A stretch of 64,000 nt of DNA from the NCBI GenBank assembly GCA_019117485.1, contig DWZQ01000033.1, positions 60,861 to 124,860 of the forward strand. The letters are read 5' to 3'. The DNA is from Candidatus Agathobaculum intestinipullorum (GTDB lineage Bacteria > Bacillota > Clostridia > Oscillospirales > Butyricicoccaceae). Within the stretch, counting starts at the first letter, position 1. The number at the start of each line of letters is the position of its first letter. The translations under genes and the position numbers were made by a program. The notes under the pieces were generated by a model, which was given only the letters and a program-made list of their open reading frames with translations, was not told where the DNA came from and did not search any database. Below, piece after piece: positions 45,895-54,378 of the stretch.

Positions 45895-45915
45895 ATCGAA
45901 ACGGAGGGAGCCCCT

Positions 45916-46347
45916 TTGGCCAACCTGCCCTTTCCCGGTGAATACTTCAAGATGATCAACATCCTGTTTATCGCGCACGCGGACGCGGCGCTGCGCTCGC
46001 TCGGCCTGACCTGCGCGCAGAGCGACGTGCTGATGTTCCTGTCCGAGCGCAGCGGGGAGGAAACCACCGTGCAGGATATCGGCCAGCATTTCCGCCTCAA
46101 GCACCCGACCGTCATCGGCTTTGTCCGGCGGCTGGAGGATAAGGGCTTTGTCACCACTGCGGTGTCCGAACGCGACCGGCGCTGCCGTGTCATCCGCCTG
46201 ACCGATAAATTTGCCGAGGTCGAGCGCGTGCTGCAAGACATCCGCAACCGTATGGATGCGCGTGCCGCGCGCGGCTTCTCTCCCGAGGAGATGGCGCAGA
46301 TGCAAAGCTATCTGGCGCGTATCTACCACAACATCAGCGAGGGCTGA
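45916..46347 (+). CDS. MarR-family regulator of the adjacent MATE pump
   Basis: The 143-residue winged-helix repressor has DNA-reading region IGQHFRLKHPTVIGFVRRLEDKGFVTT and wing SERDRRCRVIRLTDK. The start is TTG 45916, 7 bases after GGAGGG; no better ATG exists. The putative operator TATGTAGCNANCTACNNAT occurs both in its own promoter (45875-45894) and in the 63-base gap before the MATE gene (46365-46384), so it probably represses both itself and the pump, and releases on binding a pump substrate. Confidence 0.9.
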   Translation: MANLPFPGEYFKMINILFIAHADAALRSLGLTCAQSDVLMFLSERSGEETTVQDIGQHFRLKHPTVIGFVRRLEDKGFVTTAVSERDRRCRVIRLTDKFAEVERVLQDIRNRMDARAARGFSPEEMAQMQSYLARIYHNISEG

Positions 46348-46364
46348 TGTTTCTTTTTCTCTTT

Positions 46365-46384
46365 TTATGTAGCTAACTACCCAT
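46365..46384 (+). promoter_or_regulatory. MarR operator, copy 2, before the MATE gene
   Basis: TTATGTAGCTAACTACCCAT: 16 of 20 positions match copy 1. The gap holds no clear separate -35/-10 pair, so the pump gene may be read from the upstream promoter as well. Confidence 0.65.
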
Positions 46385-46410
46385 TTGCGATAATTACAGG
46401 AGGTAATTTT

Positions 46411-47766
46411 ATGAGAAGTAATAATGACGCTGTATTCCGCGACGCGCCAATCCCCAAGGCGGTCGCACAGATGGCCGTGCCGACCATGTTAAGCATGCTG
46501 GTTGTCGTGCTGTACAATATGGTCGACACCTTTTTCGTCGGCCAGACGGGCGACGCCAATCAGGTGGCGGCGGTTTCGGTCGCCACGCCTGTGTTCCTGA
46601 TCCTGATGGCGTTCGGCAACATGTTCGGTATCGGCGGCTCGTCTATGATCTCGCGCCTGCTGGGCGCGGGGGAAGGGGAGCGCGCCAAAAAGGTCAGTGC
46701 GTTCTGCTGCTACGGGTCGCTCATCTGGGGCGTTGTAATGATTTTCGTGTTCCTTGGCGCGATGCCGTTTATCCTGTCGTTGATCGGCACGAGTGAATAC
46801 ACCATCGACTATGCCCGCGACTACCTGTTCTGGATTTCGCTCGGCGCGCCGTTCATCATCTTTGCCAACGGATTTTGTAACCTTATCCGCGGTGAGGGCG
46901 CGGCGACTGCGTCCATGGTCGGCAATATGGTCGGCACGGTGGTCAACATTATCCTTGACCCTATCATGATCCTGACGCTTGGCTGGGGTGTCAAGGGTGC
47001 AGCGATTGCGACCGTGATCGGTAACATTTGCGCCTGCTTTTTCTACCTGTTTTACTTCCTGCGCGGCAAAACCGTGCTGTCTATCCACCCGCGCGACTTC
47101 GCCGTGCGCGGCATCATCGGCGGCGTGGTCGCCATCGGCCTGCCCGCTTCGCTCAACAACATCCTGATGAGCCTGTCCAACATCCTGCTCAACAAGTACC
47201 TTGCCGGTTACGGCGACAATGCGGTCGCGGGCATGGGCGTGGCGATGAAAGCGAATATGCTCGTTGTGTTCGTTCAGCTGGGTTTGGCCATGGGCGTGCA
47301 GCCGCTGATCGGCTTTGCCTACGGGGCAAACAACATCCATCGCGTGCGCGGGGTGGTCAACTTCTCGGCCATCTGCACGACGATTATGGGCGTAATTCTG
47401 ACCGTGATCTACTGGTTCACGGCCGACTCGATCATCTCTCTCTTTATCAACGATGCCGCTGTTATTGAAGCGGGCGTACCCATGCTGCGCGCGCTGATGT
47501 TCTCCGCGCCTGTGCTGGGCATCATGTTCGTGCTGCAAAACGCGTTGCAGGCGATGGGGCGCGCGGCGGCAGCGCTCGTGCTGGCTGTCAGCCGTCAGGG
47601 CTTCATCTTCGTGCCCTGCGTGATTATCGCGGGCGCATACCTCGGCCTGAACGGCATTATCTTCTCCCAGCCCGCAGCCGACCTGTTCTCGGTTGTGATG
47701 AGTATCGTCATGTTTGTCTATATTACCAAGCGTCTGATGCGGCAGCAAGCCCAGCCCGCCGCATGA
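46411..47766 (+). CDS. MATE-family efflux pump
   Basis: The 451-residue protein has twelve membrane helices. Start region DAPIPKAVAQMAVPTMLSMLVVVLYNMVDTFFVGQTGD and internal repeat motifs (IGGSSMISRLLGAGEGERAKK; MAMGVQPLIGFAYGANN) are typical of MATE/MepA-like drug exporters. AGGAGGT lies 6 bases before ATG 46411. It follows its MarR regulator and ends at a terminator. It is clearly distinct in sequence from the MATE pump at 15.6 kb, which has no local regulator. Confidence 0.92.
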   Translation: MRSNNDAVFRDAPIPKAVAQMAVPTMLSMLVVVLYNMVDTFFVGQTGDANQVAAVSVATPVFLILMAFGNMFGIGGSSMISRLLGAGEGERAKKVSAFCCYGSLIWGVVMIFVFLGAMPFILSLIGTSEYTIDYARDYLFWISLGAPFIIFANGFCNLIRGEGAATASMVGNMVGTVVNIILDPIMILTLGWGVKGAAIATVIGNICACFFYLFYFLRGKTVLSIHPRDFAVRGIIGGVVAIGLPASLNNILMSLSNILLNKYLAGYGDNAVAGMGVAMKANMLVVFVQLGLAMGVQPLIGFAYGANNIHRVRGVVNFSAICTTIMGVILTVIYWFTADSIISLFINDAAVIEAGVPMLRALMFSAPVLGIMFVLQNALQAMGRAAAALVLAVSRQGFIFVPCVIIAGAYLGLNGIIFSQPAADLFSVVMSIVMFVYITKRLMRQQAQPAA

Positions 47767-47781
47767 CATTCGCTGACCTTC

Positions 47782-47825
47782 CAGCGCACACCACCCGCTT
47801 CGGCGGGCGTGTGCGCTGTTTTTTT
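47782..47825 (+). terminator. Terminator of the MarR-MATE unit
   Basis: CAGCGCACAC (47782-47791) pairs with GTGTGCGCTG (47809-47818), with an inner CCCGC-TTCG-GCGGG stem and seven T after it. Confidence 0.9.
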
Positions 47826-47949
47826 GCCGTTTCTGCCAAAATCAGCCCTTCCGGCAGCGTTTCTTTTTGATTGCGCGCGCCGCGCTTTGGTGTTAGAATA
47901 AAAGCTGATATATTGTGTCAATCTCACACCGGAACGGGGAATGTGTTTT

Positions 47950-48816
47950 ATGTGGATCGCGGACAACTGGAAGGATTACGCCGTCATCGACTGCGGCGGC
48001 GGGGAAAAGGTCGAGCGCTGGGGCGATCAGGTGCTGGTGCGCCCTGACCCGCAGGCCATCTGGCCGCGTGACAAGGACTGCCGCGCGTGGAATAAGCCGA
48101 ACGCCATCTATCACCGCTCGAACGCGGGCGGCGGCCAGTGGGAGATACGCAAGCTGCCCGAGCAGTGGGCGATCCACTATGGCGACCTGACTTTCCAGCT
48201 CAAGCCCATGAGCTTCAAGCACACCGGCCTGTTCCCCGAGCAGGCCGCCAACTGGGATTTTATCGACCGCATGGTGCGAAACGCCGGGCGGCCGGTGAAT
48301 GTACTCAACCTGTTCGCCTATACGGGCGGCGCGACGCTCGCGGCGGCAAACGCAGGCGCATCGGTCTGCCATGTGGATGCTTCCAAGGGCATGGTGCAGT
48401 GGGCGCGCGAAAATGCCGCGTCCTCCGGCCTTGCCGACCGGCCCATTCGCTGGATTGTGGACGACTGCAAAAAGTTCGTCCAGCGCGAGATGCGCCGTGG
48501 CCGCAAGTACGACGCGATTATTATGGACCCGCCGAGCTACGGACGCGGCCCGTCGGGCGAAACGTGGAAAATCGAGCAGGACGTGGCTGACTTTGTCGAG
48601 CTGACGATGGGTGTTTTATCGGACAAGCCGCTGTTTGTGCTGATCTCCAGCTACTCGACCGGGCTTGCGCCGTCCGTTATGAGCTATCTGCTGGGTATCA
48701 CAGCGGCAAAGCGCGCCGCGGGCAAAATCGAAGCGCAGGAGCTTGGCCTGCCGGTCGAGTCGACCGGGCTGGTACTGCCGTGCGGCTCCTCCGCGCGTTT
48801 CATCGCACAAACCTGA
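47950..48816 (+). CDS. Class I SAM-dependent methyltransferase (RlmI-like)
   Basis: The 288-residue enzyme resembles the methyltransferase half of 23S rRNA cytosine methyltransferases. It has the SAM site VLNLFAYTGGATLAAANAG, the DASKGMVQWARENA helix and the catalytic YDAIIMDPPSYGRG. The N-terminal about 90 residues are a small beta domain (YAVIDCGGGEKVERWGDQVLVRP). There is no PUA domain. The start at ATG 47950 is preferred to 47941 because GGGGA is 9 bases from it. The target is probably a base in rRNA, by family resemblance. Confidence 0.85.
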   Translation: MWIADNWKDYAVIDCGGGEKVERWGDQVLVRPDPQAIWPRDKDCRAWNKPNAIYHRSNAGGGQWEIRKLPEQWAIHYGDLTFQLKPMSFKHTGLFPEQAANWDFIDRMVRNAGRPVNVLNLFAYTGGATLAAANAGASVCHVDASKGMVQWARENAASSGLADRPIRWIVDDCKKFVQREMRRGRKYDAIIMDPPSYGRGPSGETWKIEQDVADFVELTMGVLSDKPLFVLISSYSTGLAPSVMSYLLGITAAKRAAGKIEAQELGLPVESTGLVLPCGSSARFIAQT

Positions 48817-48861
48817 AACCAATAACCACCAAACCGGAGCAGAGAAAAGGAGCTGACTGCA

Positions 48862-49008
48862 ATGCATCAGATACATTGGTTTGTGACGTATCTCCCTATT
48901 CTGATTTACTCCCTGATTCCAATGGCTATTGGCTTGATTCTTCTGTATTTTGTCATCAAAAAAGCGGTCAAGGACGCGATCAACGAGTCCAACCGACCGA
49001 AATTCTGA
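48862..49008 (+). CDS. Small single-helix membrane protein before the ECF operon
   Basis: The 48-codon frame starts at ATG 48862, with AAAAGGAG upstream, and ends TGA 49006-49008. A single long hydrophobic helix (about 7-33, VTYLPILIYSLIPMAIGLILL) is followed by a charged cytoplasmic tail (KKAVKDAINESNRPKF). It lies 45 bases after the methyltransferase and 20 before ecfA1, so it is probably part of that transcript. No family is recognised. It is much too short for an ECF substrate-binding S component. Confidence 0.7.
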   Translation: MHQIHWFVTYLPILIYSLIPMAIGLILLYFVIKKAVKDAINESNRPKF

Positions 49009-49028
49009 TTGCTGCAAGGACGAATACT

Positions 49029-49877
49029 ATGTCTGAAATCATCAAAACCGAAAACCTGCAATACGCCTATCCAGCCGAGGAGGGACAGCTGGCCGTACCT
49101 GTTTTGAAAGGCATCGACCTGAAGGTAAAGCGCGGCGAGTTCGTTGCCGTGCTCGGCCACAACGGCTCGGGCAAGAGTACGCTCGCAGGCTGCTTTAACG
49201 CCATCCGCTTGCCGACCGGTGGCGTATGCTACGTCGATATGATGGACACGCGCGACGAAAACAACACCTACGAGGTGCGCAAGACCGTCTCAATGGTGTT
49301 CCAAAACCCGGATAACCAACTGGTCGCGACTGTGGTCGAGGAGGACGTGGCGTTTGCGCTGGAAAACATGGGCGTGCCGCCGCAGGAGATTCGCAAGCGC
49401 GTGGATGAAGCGCTCAAGGCCGTCGGCATGTATGAATACCGCGCGCAGGCGCCGCACCGGCTGTCCGGTGGGCAGAAGCAGCGCGTCGCGATTGCGGGCG
49501 TCATTGCGATGATGCCGCGCTGTGTTGTGCTTGACGAGCCGACCGCCATGCTCGACCCGCAGGGGCGGCGCGAGGTCATGGCAGTGGTGCGTGAGCTCAA
49601 CCGTAAATTCGGCATCACGGTCATTCTGATTACCCACCACATGGATGAGGCCGTGCAGGCTGGGCGTGTGGTCGTGATGCACAAGGGCAATGTGCTGATG
49701 GACGGCACCCCGCGTGAAATCTTCACGCAGGTGGATACGCTGCGCGCCGCGTCCCTGACTGTGCCGCAGACGATCGAGGTATTGTACGACCTCGACCGGC
49801 AGGACGGCGCGGATTTGCCGATCGACGCGCTCTCGGTCACCGAATGTGCCGATATCTTAGAGACTTTTTTACAGTGA
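49029..49877 (+). CDS. ecfA1: Energy-coupling factor transporter ATPase 1
   Basis: The 282-residue ATPase of the shared ECF vitamin/metal uptake module has Walker A GHNGSGKST, the Q-loop region QNPDNQLVATVVEEDVAF, signature RLSGGQKQRVAIAG and Walker B CVVLDEPTAML. ATG 49029 is chosen over earlier in-frame starts, which lie inside the preceding genes, and AAGGA lies 9 bases upstream. Together with ecfA2 and ecfT it forms the group II ECF module that many separate S components use. Confidence 0.95.
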   Translation: MSEIIKTENLQYAYPAEEGQLAVPVLKGIDLKVKRGEFVAVLGHNGSGKSTLAGCFNAIRLPTGGVCYVDMMDTRDENNTYEVRKTVSMVFQNPDNQLVATVVEEDVAFALENMGVPPQEIRKRVDEALKAVGMYEYRAQAPHRLSGGQKQRVAIAGVIAMMPRCVVLDEPTAMLDPQGRREVMAVVRELNRKFGITVILITHHMDEAVQAGRVVVMHKGNVLMDGTPREIFTQVDTLRAASLTVPQTIEVLYDLDRQDGADLPIDALSVTECADILETFLQ

Positions 49878-49921
49878 GGCTGCATGCCCACTGATTTTTG
49901 ACACACAGGAGGACGAATCCT

Positions 49922-50791
49922 TTGTCAACCATTCTGGAAACCCGGGGCTTGACCCATATCTATGGCGCAGGCACCCCTTTTGAGCGCAAGGCGCTCGACC
50001 ATGTTGATCTGAAAATTGAAAAAGGCGAAATTCTGGGCGTGATCGGCCACACCGGCTCGGGAAAATCCACGCTCATCCAGCATTTCAACGGCCTTTTGAA
50101 GCCGGACGCGGGCGAAGTGCTGCTCGACGGCCGGTCCATCTGGAACGCCAAGGGCAAATGCGCGCGGGAAACGCGCTTCCGCGTCGGGCTGGTGTTCCAG
50201 TATCCGGAGTACCAGCTGTTTGAGGAAACCATCGCGAAAGATATCGCTTTTGGCCCGTCCAACATGGGTCTTTCGCAGGCAGAAATTGACGAGCGCGTTC
50301 TGGAGTCCATGCGCGCGGTCGGGCTGGATGAAGCAATGGCGAACCAGTCGCCGTTTGCCCTGTCCGGCGGACAGAAGCGCCGCGTCGCGATCGCGGGCAT
50401 CCTTGCGATGCGCCCCGAGGTGCTCGTGCTCGACGAGCCGACCGCCGGGCTTGACCCGCATGGCCGCGATGAGATCCTCGGGCTGGTGCGCGACTACCAC
50501 AAACAGTCGGGCGCGACGGTGTTGATCGTCTCCCACTCGATGGAGGATATTGCCGGGCTGGCCGACCGCCTGCTCGTGATGGATCACGCCAAGGTGCTGT
50601 TCTGCGACACGCCGCGCGCGGTGTTCTCACACGCAAACGAGATCATCGCGGCGGGGCTGGATATTCCGATGATCACCAAGGTCATGCTGGAGCTGAAAAA
50701 GCGCGGGCATGACGTGGATACCGCGGTCTATACCGTCGCGCAGGCGCTCGACGCGCTGCGTGCCTGCAAAGCGAAAGGGGGCGCGCGCTGA
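49922..50791 (+). CDS. ecfA2: Energy-coupling factor transporter ATPase 2
   Basis: The 289-residue partner ATPase begins at TTG 49922, 9 bases after CAGGAGG; no suitable ATG is nearby. Walker A is GHTGSGKST, the Q loop QYPEYQLFEETIAKDIAFG, the signature ALSGGQKRRVAIAG and Walker B VLVLDEPTAGLDP. Its stop overlaps the ecfT start (TGATG). Confidence 0.95.
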   Translation: MSTILETRGLTHIYGAGTPFERKALDHVDLKIEKGEILGVIGHTGSGKSTLIQHFNGLLKPDAGEVLLDGRSIWNAKGKCARETRFRVGLVFQYPEYQLFEETIAKDIAFGPSNMGLSQAEIDERVLESMRAVGLDEAMANQSPFALSGGQKRRVAIAGILAMRPEVLVLDEPTAGLDPHGRDEILGLVRDYHKQSGATVLIVSHSMEDIAGLADRLLVMDHAKVLFCDTPRAVFSHANEIIAAGLDIPMITKVMLELKKRGHDVDTAVYTVAQALDALRACKAKGGAR

Positions 50792-51594
50792 TGCTCAAGG
50801 ATATCACCATCGGGCAGTTTTTCCCCGGTGACAGCGCGGTGCACCGGCTCGACCCGCGCGTGAAAATCGTGCTGACGGTCGCGTTTATCGTGCTGCTGTT
50901 TCTCGCCGAGGGACCGGTCTCCTATGCGCTTATTCTGGCTTTTCTGGGGCTGATCATCGCCATTTCGCGCATTTCCCCCAAACTGGTCGTGCGTGGACTG
51001 AAGCCGATCCTGTTTATCGTTGCGTTCACTGCGGTGCTCAACCTGTTCTATACGCCGGGTGAATACATCTGGCAGTGGGGCTTTCTGCATATCAGCCGCG
51101 AGGGTATCCGCATGGCGGTGTTTATGGTGATTCGGCTGATGCTGCTCATCATCGCAACCTCAATGCTGACCTACACCACCAGCCCAATCCAGCTGACAGA
51201 CGGCCTCGAGCGTCTGCTCGGCCCGCTGAAAAAGCTCCACGCACCCGTGCATGAGCTTTCGATGATGATGTCGATCGCGCTGCGCTTTATCCCGACGCTC
51301 ATCGAGGAGACCGAGAAGATCATCTCGGCGCAGAAGGCGCGCGGCGCGGATTTTGAATCCGGCAGTCTGGTGCAGCGCGCAAAGGCGATGATCCCGATTC
51401 TGGTGCCGCTGTTTATCTCAGCGTTTCGCCGCGCGGACGAGCTTGCCACCGCGATGGAGTGCCGTCTGTACCGCGGGGATGTCGGCCGCACGCGCATGAA
51501 GCAGCTGAAAATCGCTCGGGTGGACGTGTGCGCCGTGCTGGTATGCGCGGCGGTGTTTGCAGCGGTGATTGTGCTGCGGCGGTACGGCCTATGA
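50791..51594 (+). CDS. ecfT: Energy-coupling factor transporter transmembrane protein
   Basis: The 267-residue membrane scaffold couples both ATPases to S components. It starts LKDITIGQFFPGDSAVHRLDPRVK and has about five membrane helices plus the coupling helices with Ala-Arg-Gly motifs (AQKARGADFESG; ECRLYRGDVGRTRMK). It overlaps both neighbours by 1-4 bases, indicating strict translational coupling. Confidence 0.95.
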   Translation: MLKDITIGQFFPGDSAVHRLDPRVKIVLTVAFIVLLFLAEGPVSYALILAFLGLIIAISRISPKLVVRGLKPILFIVAFTAVLNLFYTPGEYIWQWGFLHISREGIRMAVFMVIRLMLLIIATSMLTYTTSPIQLTDGLERLLGPLKKLHAPVHELSMMMSIALRFIPTLIEETEKIISAQKARGADFESGSLVQRAKAMIPILVPLFISAFRRADELATAMECRLYRGDVGRTRMKQLKIARVDVCAVLVCAAVFAAVIVLRRYGL

Positions 51595-52361
51595 ATATTG
51601 CGGTAGTTTTGTCCTATGACGGGACGGCCTACAACGGCTGGCAGGTGCAGAAAAACGGCCCGTCAATTCAGGAAAGTATGGAAACCGCTGTGTTCCGGCT
51701 GCTCGGACAGAAAACCCATGTCTCGGGCGTCGGGCGGACGGACTCGGGCGTGCACGCGCGGCGCTATGTCGCAAACTTCAAGGCGGACTGCACCATCCCG
51801 ATGGACCGTCTGCCTTACGCCCTGAACAGCTTCCTGCCGCCCGATATTGCTGTTTCGGGCGCGGTGCAGGTGCCGGACGATTTTGACGCGCGCTTTGACT
51901 GCACCAAAAAGGAATACGCTTATTATATCTATCCATCCACCCTGCGCGACCCGTTTCATGCGCGTTACGCGTACCGCTATAACTATCCGCTCGATATCGA
52001 CCGGATGCAGGCGGGTGCGCAGCGCTTTGTAGGCAAGCAGGATTTCGCCGCTGTGCGCAGCCAAGGCACGCCGGTGAAAAGCACGGTGCGCACCGTGTTC
52101 TGGTGCGAGGCCGAGCCGGTGGATGATCTCATCCGCATCCGCGTGTGCGGCGACGGCTTCCTGTACAATATGGTGCGCGCGATTGCGGGCACGCTGGTGT
52201 ACGTCGGCGGCGGCAAGCTGACACCGGACGATGTGACAGCCATCCTGCGCGCGTGCGACCGCGAGCAGGCCGGGCCGACGCTGCCCGCCTGCGGTTTGTT
52301 CATGAACCGGCTGTGGTACGAGCATACGCCCGAACTCGCGGCATTCCATCTGGATGCATAG
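51591..52361 (+). CDS. truA: tRNA pseudouridine synthase A
   Basis: The 256-residue enzyme makes pseudouridine at positions 38-40 of tRNA. Catalytic Asp51 is in GRTDSGVHA; YDGTAYNGWQ opens the protein and GDGFLYNMVRAIAGTL is the C-terminal motif. The start codon overlaps the ecfT stop (ATGA). The ecfA1-ecfA2-ecfT-truA order is the standard Firmicutes arrangement. Confidence 0.97.
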   Translation: MNIAVVLSYDGTAYNGWQVQKNGPSIQESMETAVFRLLGQKTHVSGVGRTDSGVHARRYVANFKADCTIPMDRLPYALNSFLPPDIAVSGAVQVPDDFDARFDCTKKEYAYYIYPSTLRDPFHARYAYRYNYPLDIDRMQAGAQRFVGKQDFAAVRSQGTPVKSTVRTVFWCEAEPVDDLIRIRVCGDGFLYNMVRAIAGTLVYVGGGKLTPDDVTAILRACDREQAGPTLPACGLFMNRLWYEHTPELAAFHLDA

Positions 52362-52433
52362 CGTCCGCTTACATTTTCATTTTCTATTCACATCTTATCC
52401 CCCAAAACGCGATACAATGAGGAGAAGGAACGT

Positions 52434-53696
52434 ATGCGCGAACAACAGCCACCCCGCACCAAACAGAATATCGTCCGCTTCCCATCTTCGCGGCGGGAGC
52501 GCAAGCGGCTGCTGCGCGAAAATAAGGACCCCCGCGTGCGCATCACCGTGCTGCTGCGTGCCGTGTGCGGCTGGCTGCTGGTGGTGTGCACCTTCCTGTT
52601 CCTGCTGTCCAACTACCGGCTGCTTTCGCCCGCGTCTATCCGCAGCGTGGTTGAGTATGCGATTGCCGGATTGCGGCAGCATGAAGGCGATATCACCTCG
52701 ATTTACTACGAAAACGGCACGTTTGCCGATGCTGCGCTGTTTGAAGCCGGACTGGCTTATGTGGACAACGACTCGCTGTTCCTTGCCCGCCCGGGCAGCA
52801 TGACCACGATGCGGCAGACGCTGGGCTACTCCAATCCGGTGGTGGAAACGTGCGACGACTATGTGCTGGTCTACGACCGCGGCGGCATGAACGCCGTGCT
52901 GACCAACGCGGCCGCCCCGGTCGCGGAACTGGCCCTCGATTCTGCCATCATCACCGGTTCGCTCGGACAGGACGGCCGCTTCGTGCTCGTCACTGATGAG
53001 CCGGGCTACCGCACGGCGGTTGCGGTATATGATACCACCGGCAAGGAAGTATTCAAATACCGCTCGTCGGAATACTATATCCTGTCGGCCTGCCTGTCGC
53101 CCGATGAAAAGACGCTGGCTGTGCTCGCCTTCCAGCAGGATGGCGTGGCGCTGACTACCCATGTGCAATTTTACGATGTGTCCAGCGGTTCGCTGGATGC
53201 GGATGTCTCGCTCGAGGACACGTTGGGCATGACGCTGTGCTACCCGGAAAATGGCACCGCTGTCGTGCTGTGCGACGACGGGCTATACATGATCGGCCGC
53301 GGCGGTGAGGCCAATCAGGTGCTGACCGCAGCTTCGACCGATATGATCGCCTTTGCCACGCAGGGCGATGTGCTGGCACTCGCTACGCGCTCGTATACGA
53401 GCGGCGCGCGCAGCGATGTGTACACCGTGCGCGGCGGCACGCTCAGCGGCCCCTATCCTCTTGCCGAGGAACCCTCCGCACTGGCAGTGTCGGCCTACGG
53501 CACGGCGGCGCTCAGTTCTTCTGGCGTGACCGTGTACGACAAAAACTTTACTCCGCTCTGGCACAACACCGAGGCCATCGGCGCGCGGCGCGTGCTGCTG
53601 ACCGACGACGGTACGCTGTGCGTGCTGTACACCAAGAATGCGCGCCTGTTTACCGCGCGCAGTGAACATTCCGAGGAAGTAACCGATGTCAATTGA
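52434..53696 (+). CDS. DUF5711-type membrane-anchored beta-propeller protein
   Basis: The 420-residue protein has an Arg/Lys-rich cytoplasmic start (about 1-38), one membrane helix (about 39-60) and a large extracytoplasmic part made of repeated beta-strand units (ENGTFADAALFEAGLAYVDND; TAVAVYDTTGKEVFKY; LALATRSYTSGAR), which reads as a seven-bladed propeller. It lacks enzyme motifs. It overlaps the CvpA gene by 11 bases and precedes clpC, so it may be part of an envelope-linked unit. The family assignment is by overall appearance. Confidence 0.75.
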   Translation: MREQQPPRTKQNIVRFPSSRRERKRLLRENKDPRVRITVLLRAVCGWLLVVCTFLFLLSNYRLLSPASIRSVVEYAIAGLRQHEGDITSIYYENGTFADAALFEAGLAYVDNDSLFLARPGSMTTMRQTLGYSNPVVETCDDYVLVYDRGGMNAVLTNAAAPVAELALDSAIITGSLGQDGRFVLVTDEPGYRTAVAVYDTTGKEVFKYRSSEYYILSACLSPDEKTLAVLAFQQDGVALTTHVQFYDVSSGSLDADVSLEDTLGMTLCYPENGTAVVLCDDGLYMIGRGGEANQVLTAASTDMIAFATQGDVLALATRSYTSGARSDVYTVRGGTLSGPYPLAEEPSALAVSAYGTAALSSSGVTVYDKNFTPLWHNTEAIGARRVLLTDDGTLCVLYTKNARLFTARSEHSEEVTDVN

Positions 53697-54303
53697 CACT
53701 GTTTTATCCACCCTTGCCGGGCTGTGCAACCTGCCCGACCTGATTGTGCTGGCGGTTTTGCTGGTCAACGTAATTTTGGGCTGGCGGCGCGGCTTCTTTG
53801 GCGCGCTGACCGGACTGGTCGGTCGTGTGATTGCGGTTGCGGCGGCGTTTTTTGCAGCGCGCTGGGCCGCACCGCAGGTCGCGCGGCATGTGGTTGAGCC
53901 GATCGTGGGCGACCTGTTTGCGCGGCAGGCCGGGGTTTCCGGCGCGGCAGGCACGCTGGACAGCTTGCGGCAAAGCGTGTCCGAGGCCGCAGCTTCGATG
54001 GCTGAAAGCCTTGCATTTGTGCTTCTGCTTATTCTGTTCTGTATCCTGTTCGGATGGCTGGTCGGACTGGCCGCCAAAAGCCTGCGCACCGTCGCGCATA
54101 TGACGCCGCTGGGCGTGCTTGACTCGCTCGCGGGCGGTGTGGTCGGGTTGGCGGCAGGTTTGCTGCTGGTCGCGATCGTGCTGATCGGCGTATGGTGGGT
54201 GACCCCCATCGCCTATTCGCCGCTCGGCTGGCTTTCCCCCGAGCGGGTATCCGGCAGCCTGCTGCTGGCCAAAATCATCGACGTATTGCCGGTGGCCATC
54301 TAA
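53686..54303 (+). CDS. CvpA-family membrane protein
   Basis: The 205-residue protein has four membrane helices (about 16-36, 40-65, 105-130, 140-170) and the family start LPDLIVLAVLLVNVILGWRRGFFGALTGLVGRV. CvpA proteins are linked to colicin V production in E. coli and to envelope homeostasis in general; the biochemical role is unsettled. It is translationally coupled to the preceding gene by overlap, and clpC follows 75 bases downstream. Confidence 0.88.
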   Translation: MSIDTVLSTLAGLCNLPDLIVLAVLLVNVILGWRRGFFGALTGLVGRVIAVAAAFFAARWAAPQVARHVVEPIVGDLFARQAGVSGAAGTLDSLRQSVSEAAASMAESLAFVLLLILFCILFGWLVGLAAKSLRTVAHMTPLGVLDSLAGGVVGLAAGLLLVAIVLIGVWWVTPIAYSPLGWLSPERVSGSLLLAKIIDVLPVAI

Positions 54304-54378
54304 GGCAACGCCGCGCCAGTGTGCATACGGCGTTGCACCAAACCTGTTTTCCCACTTCCGCAAAGGAGTTTTAGCAAT

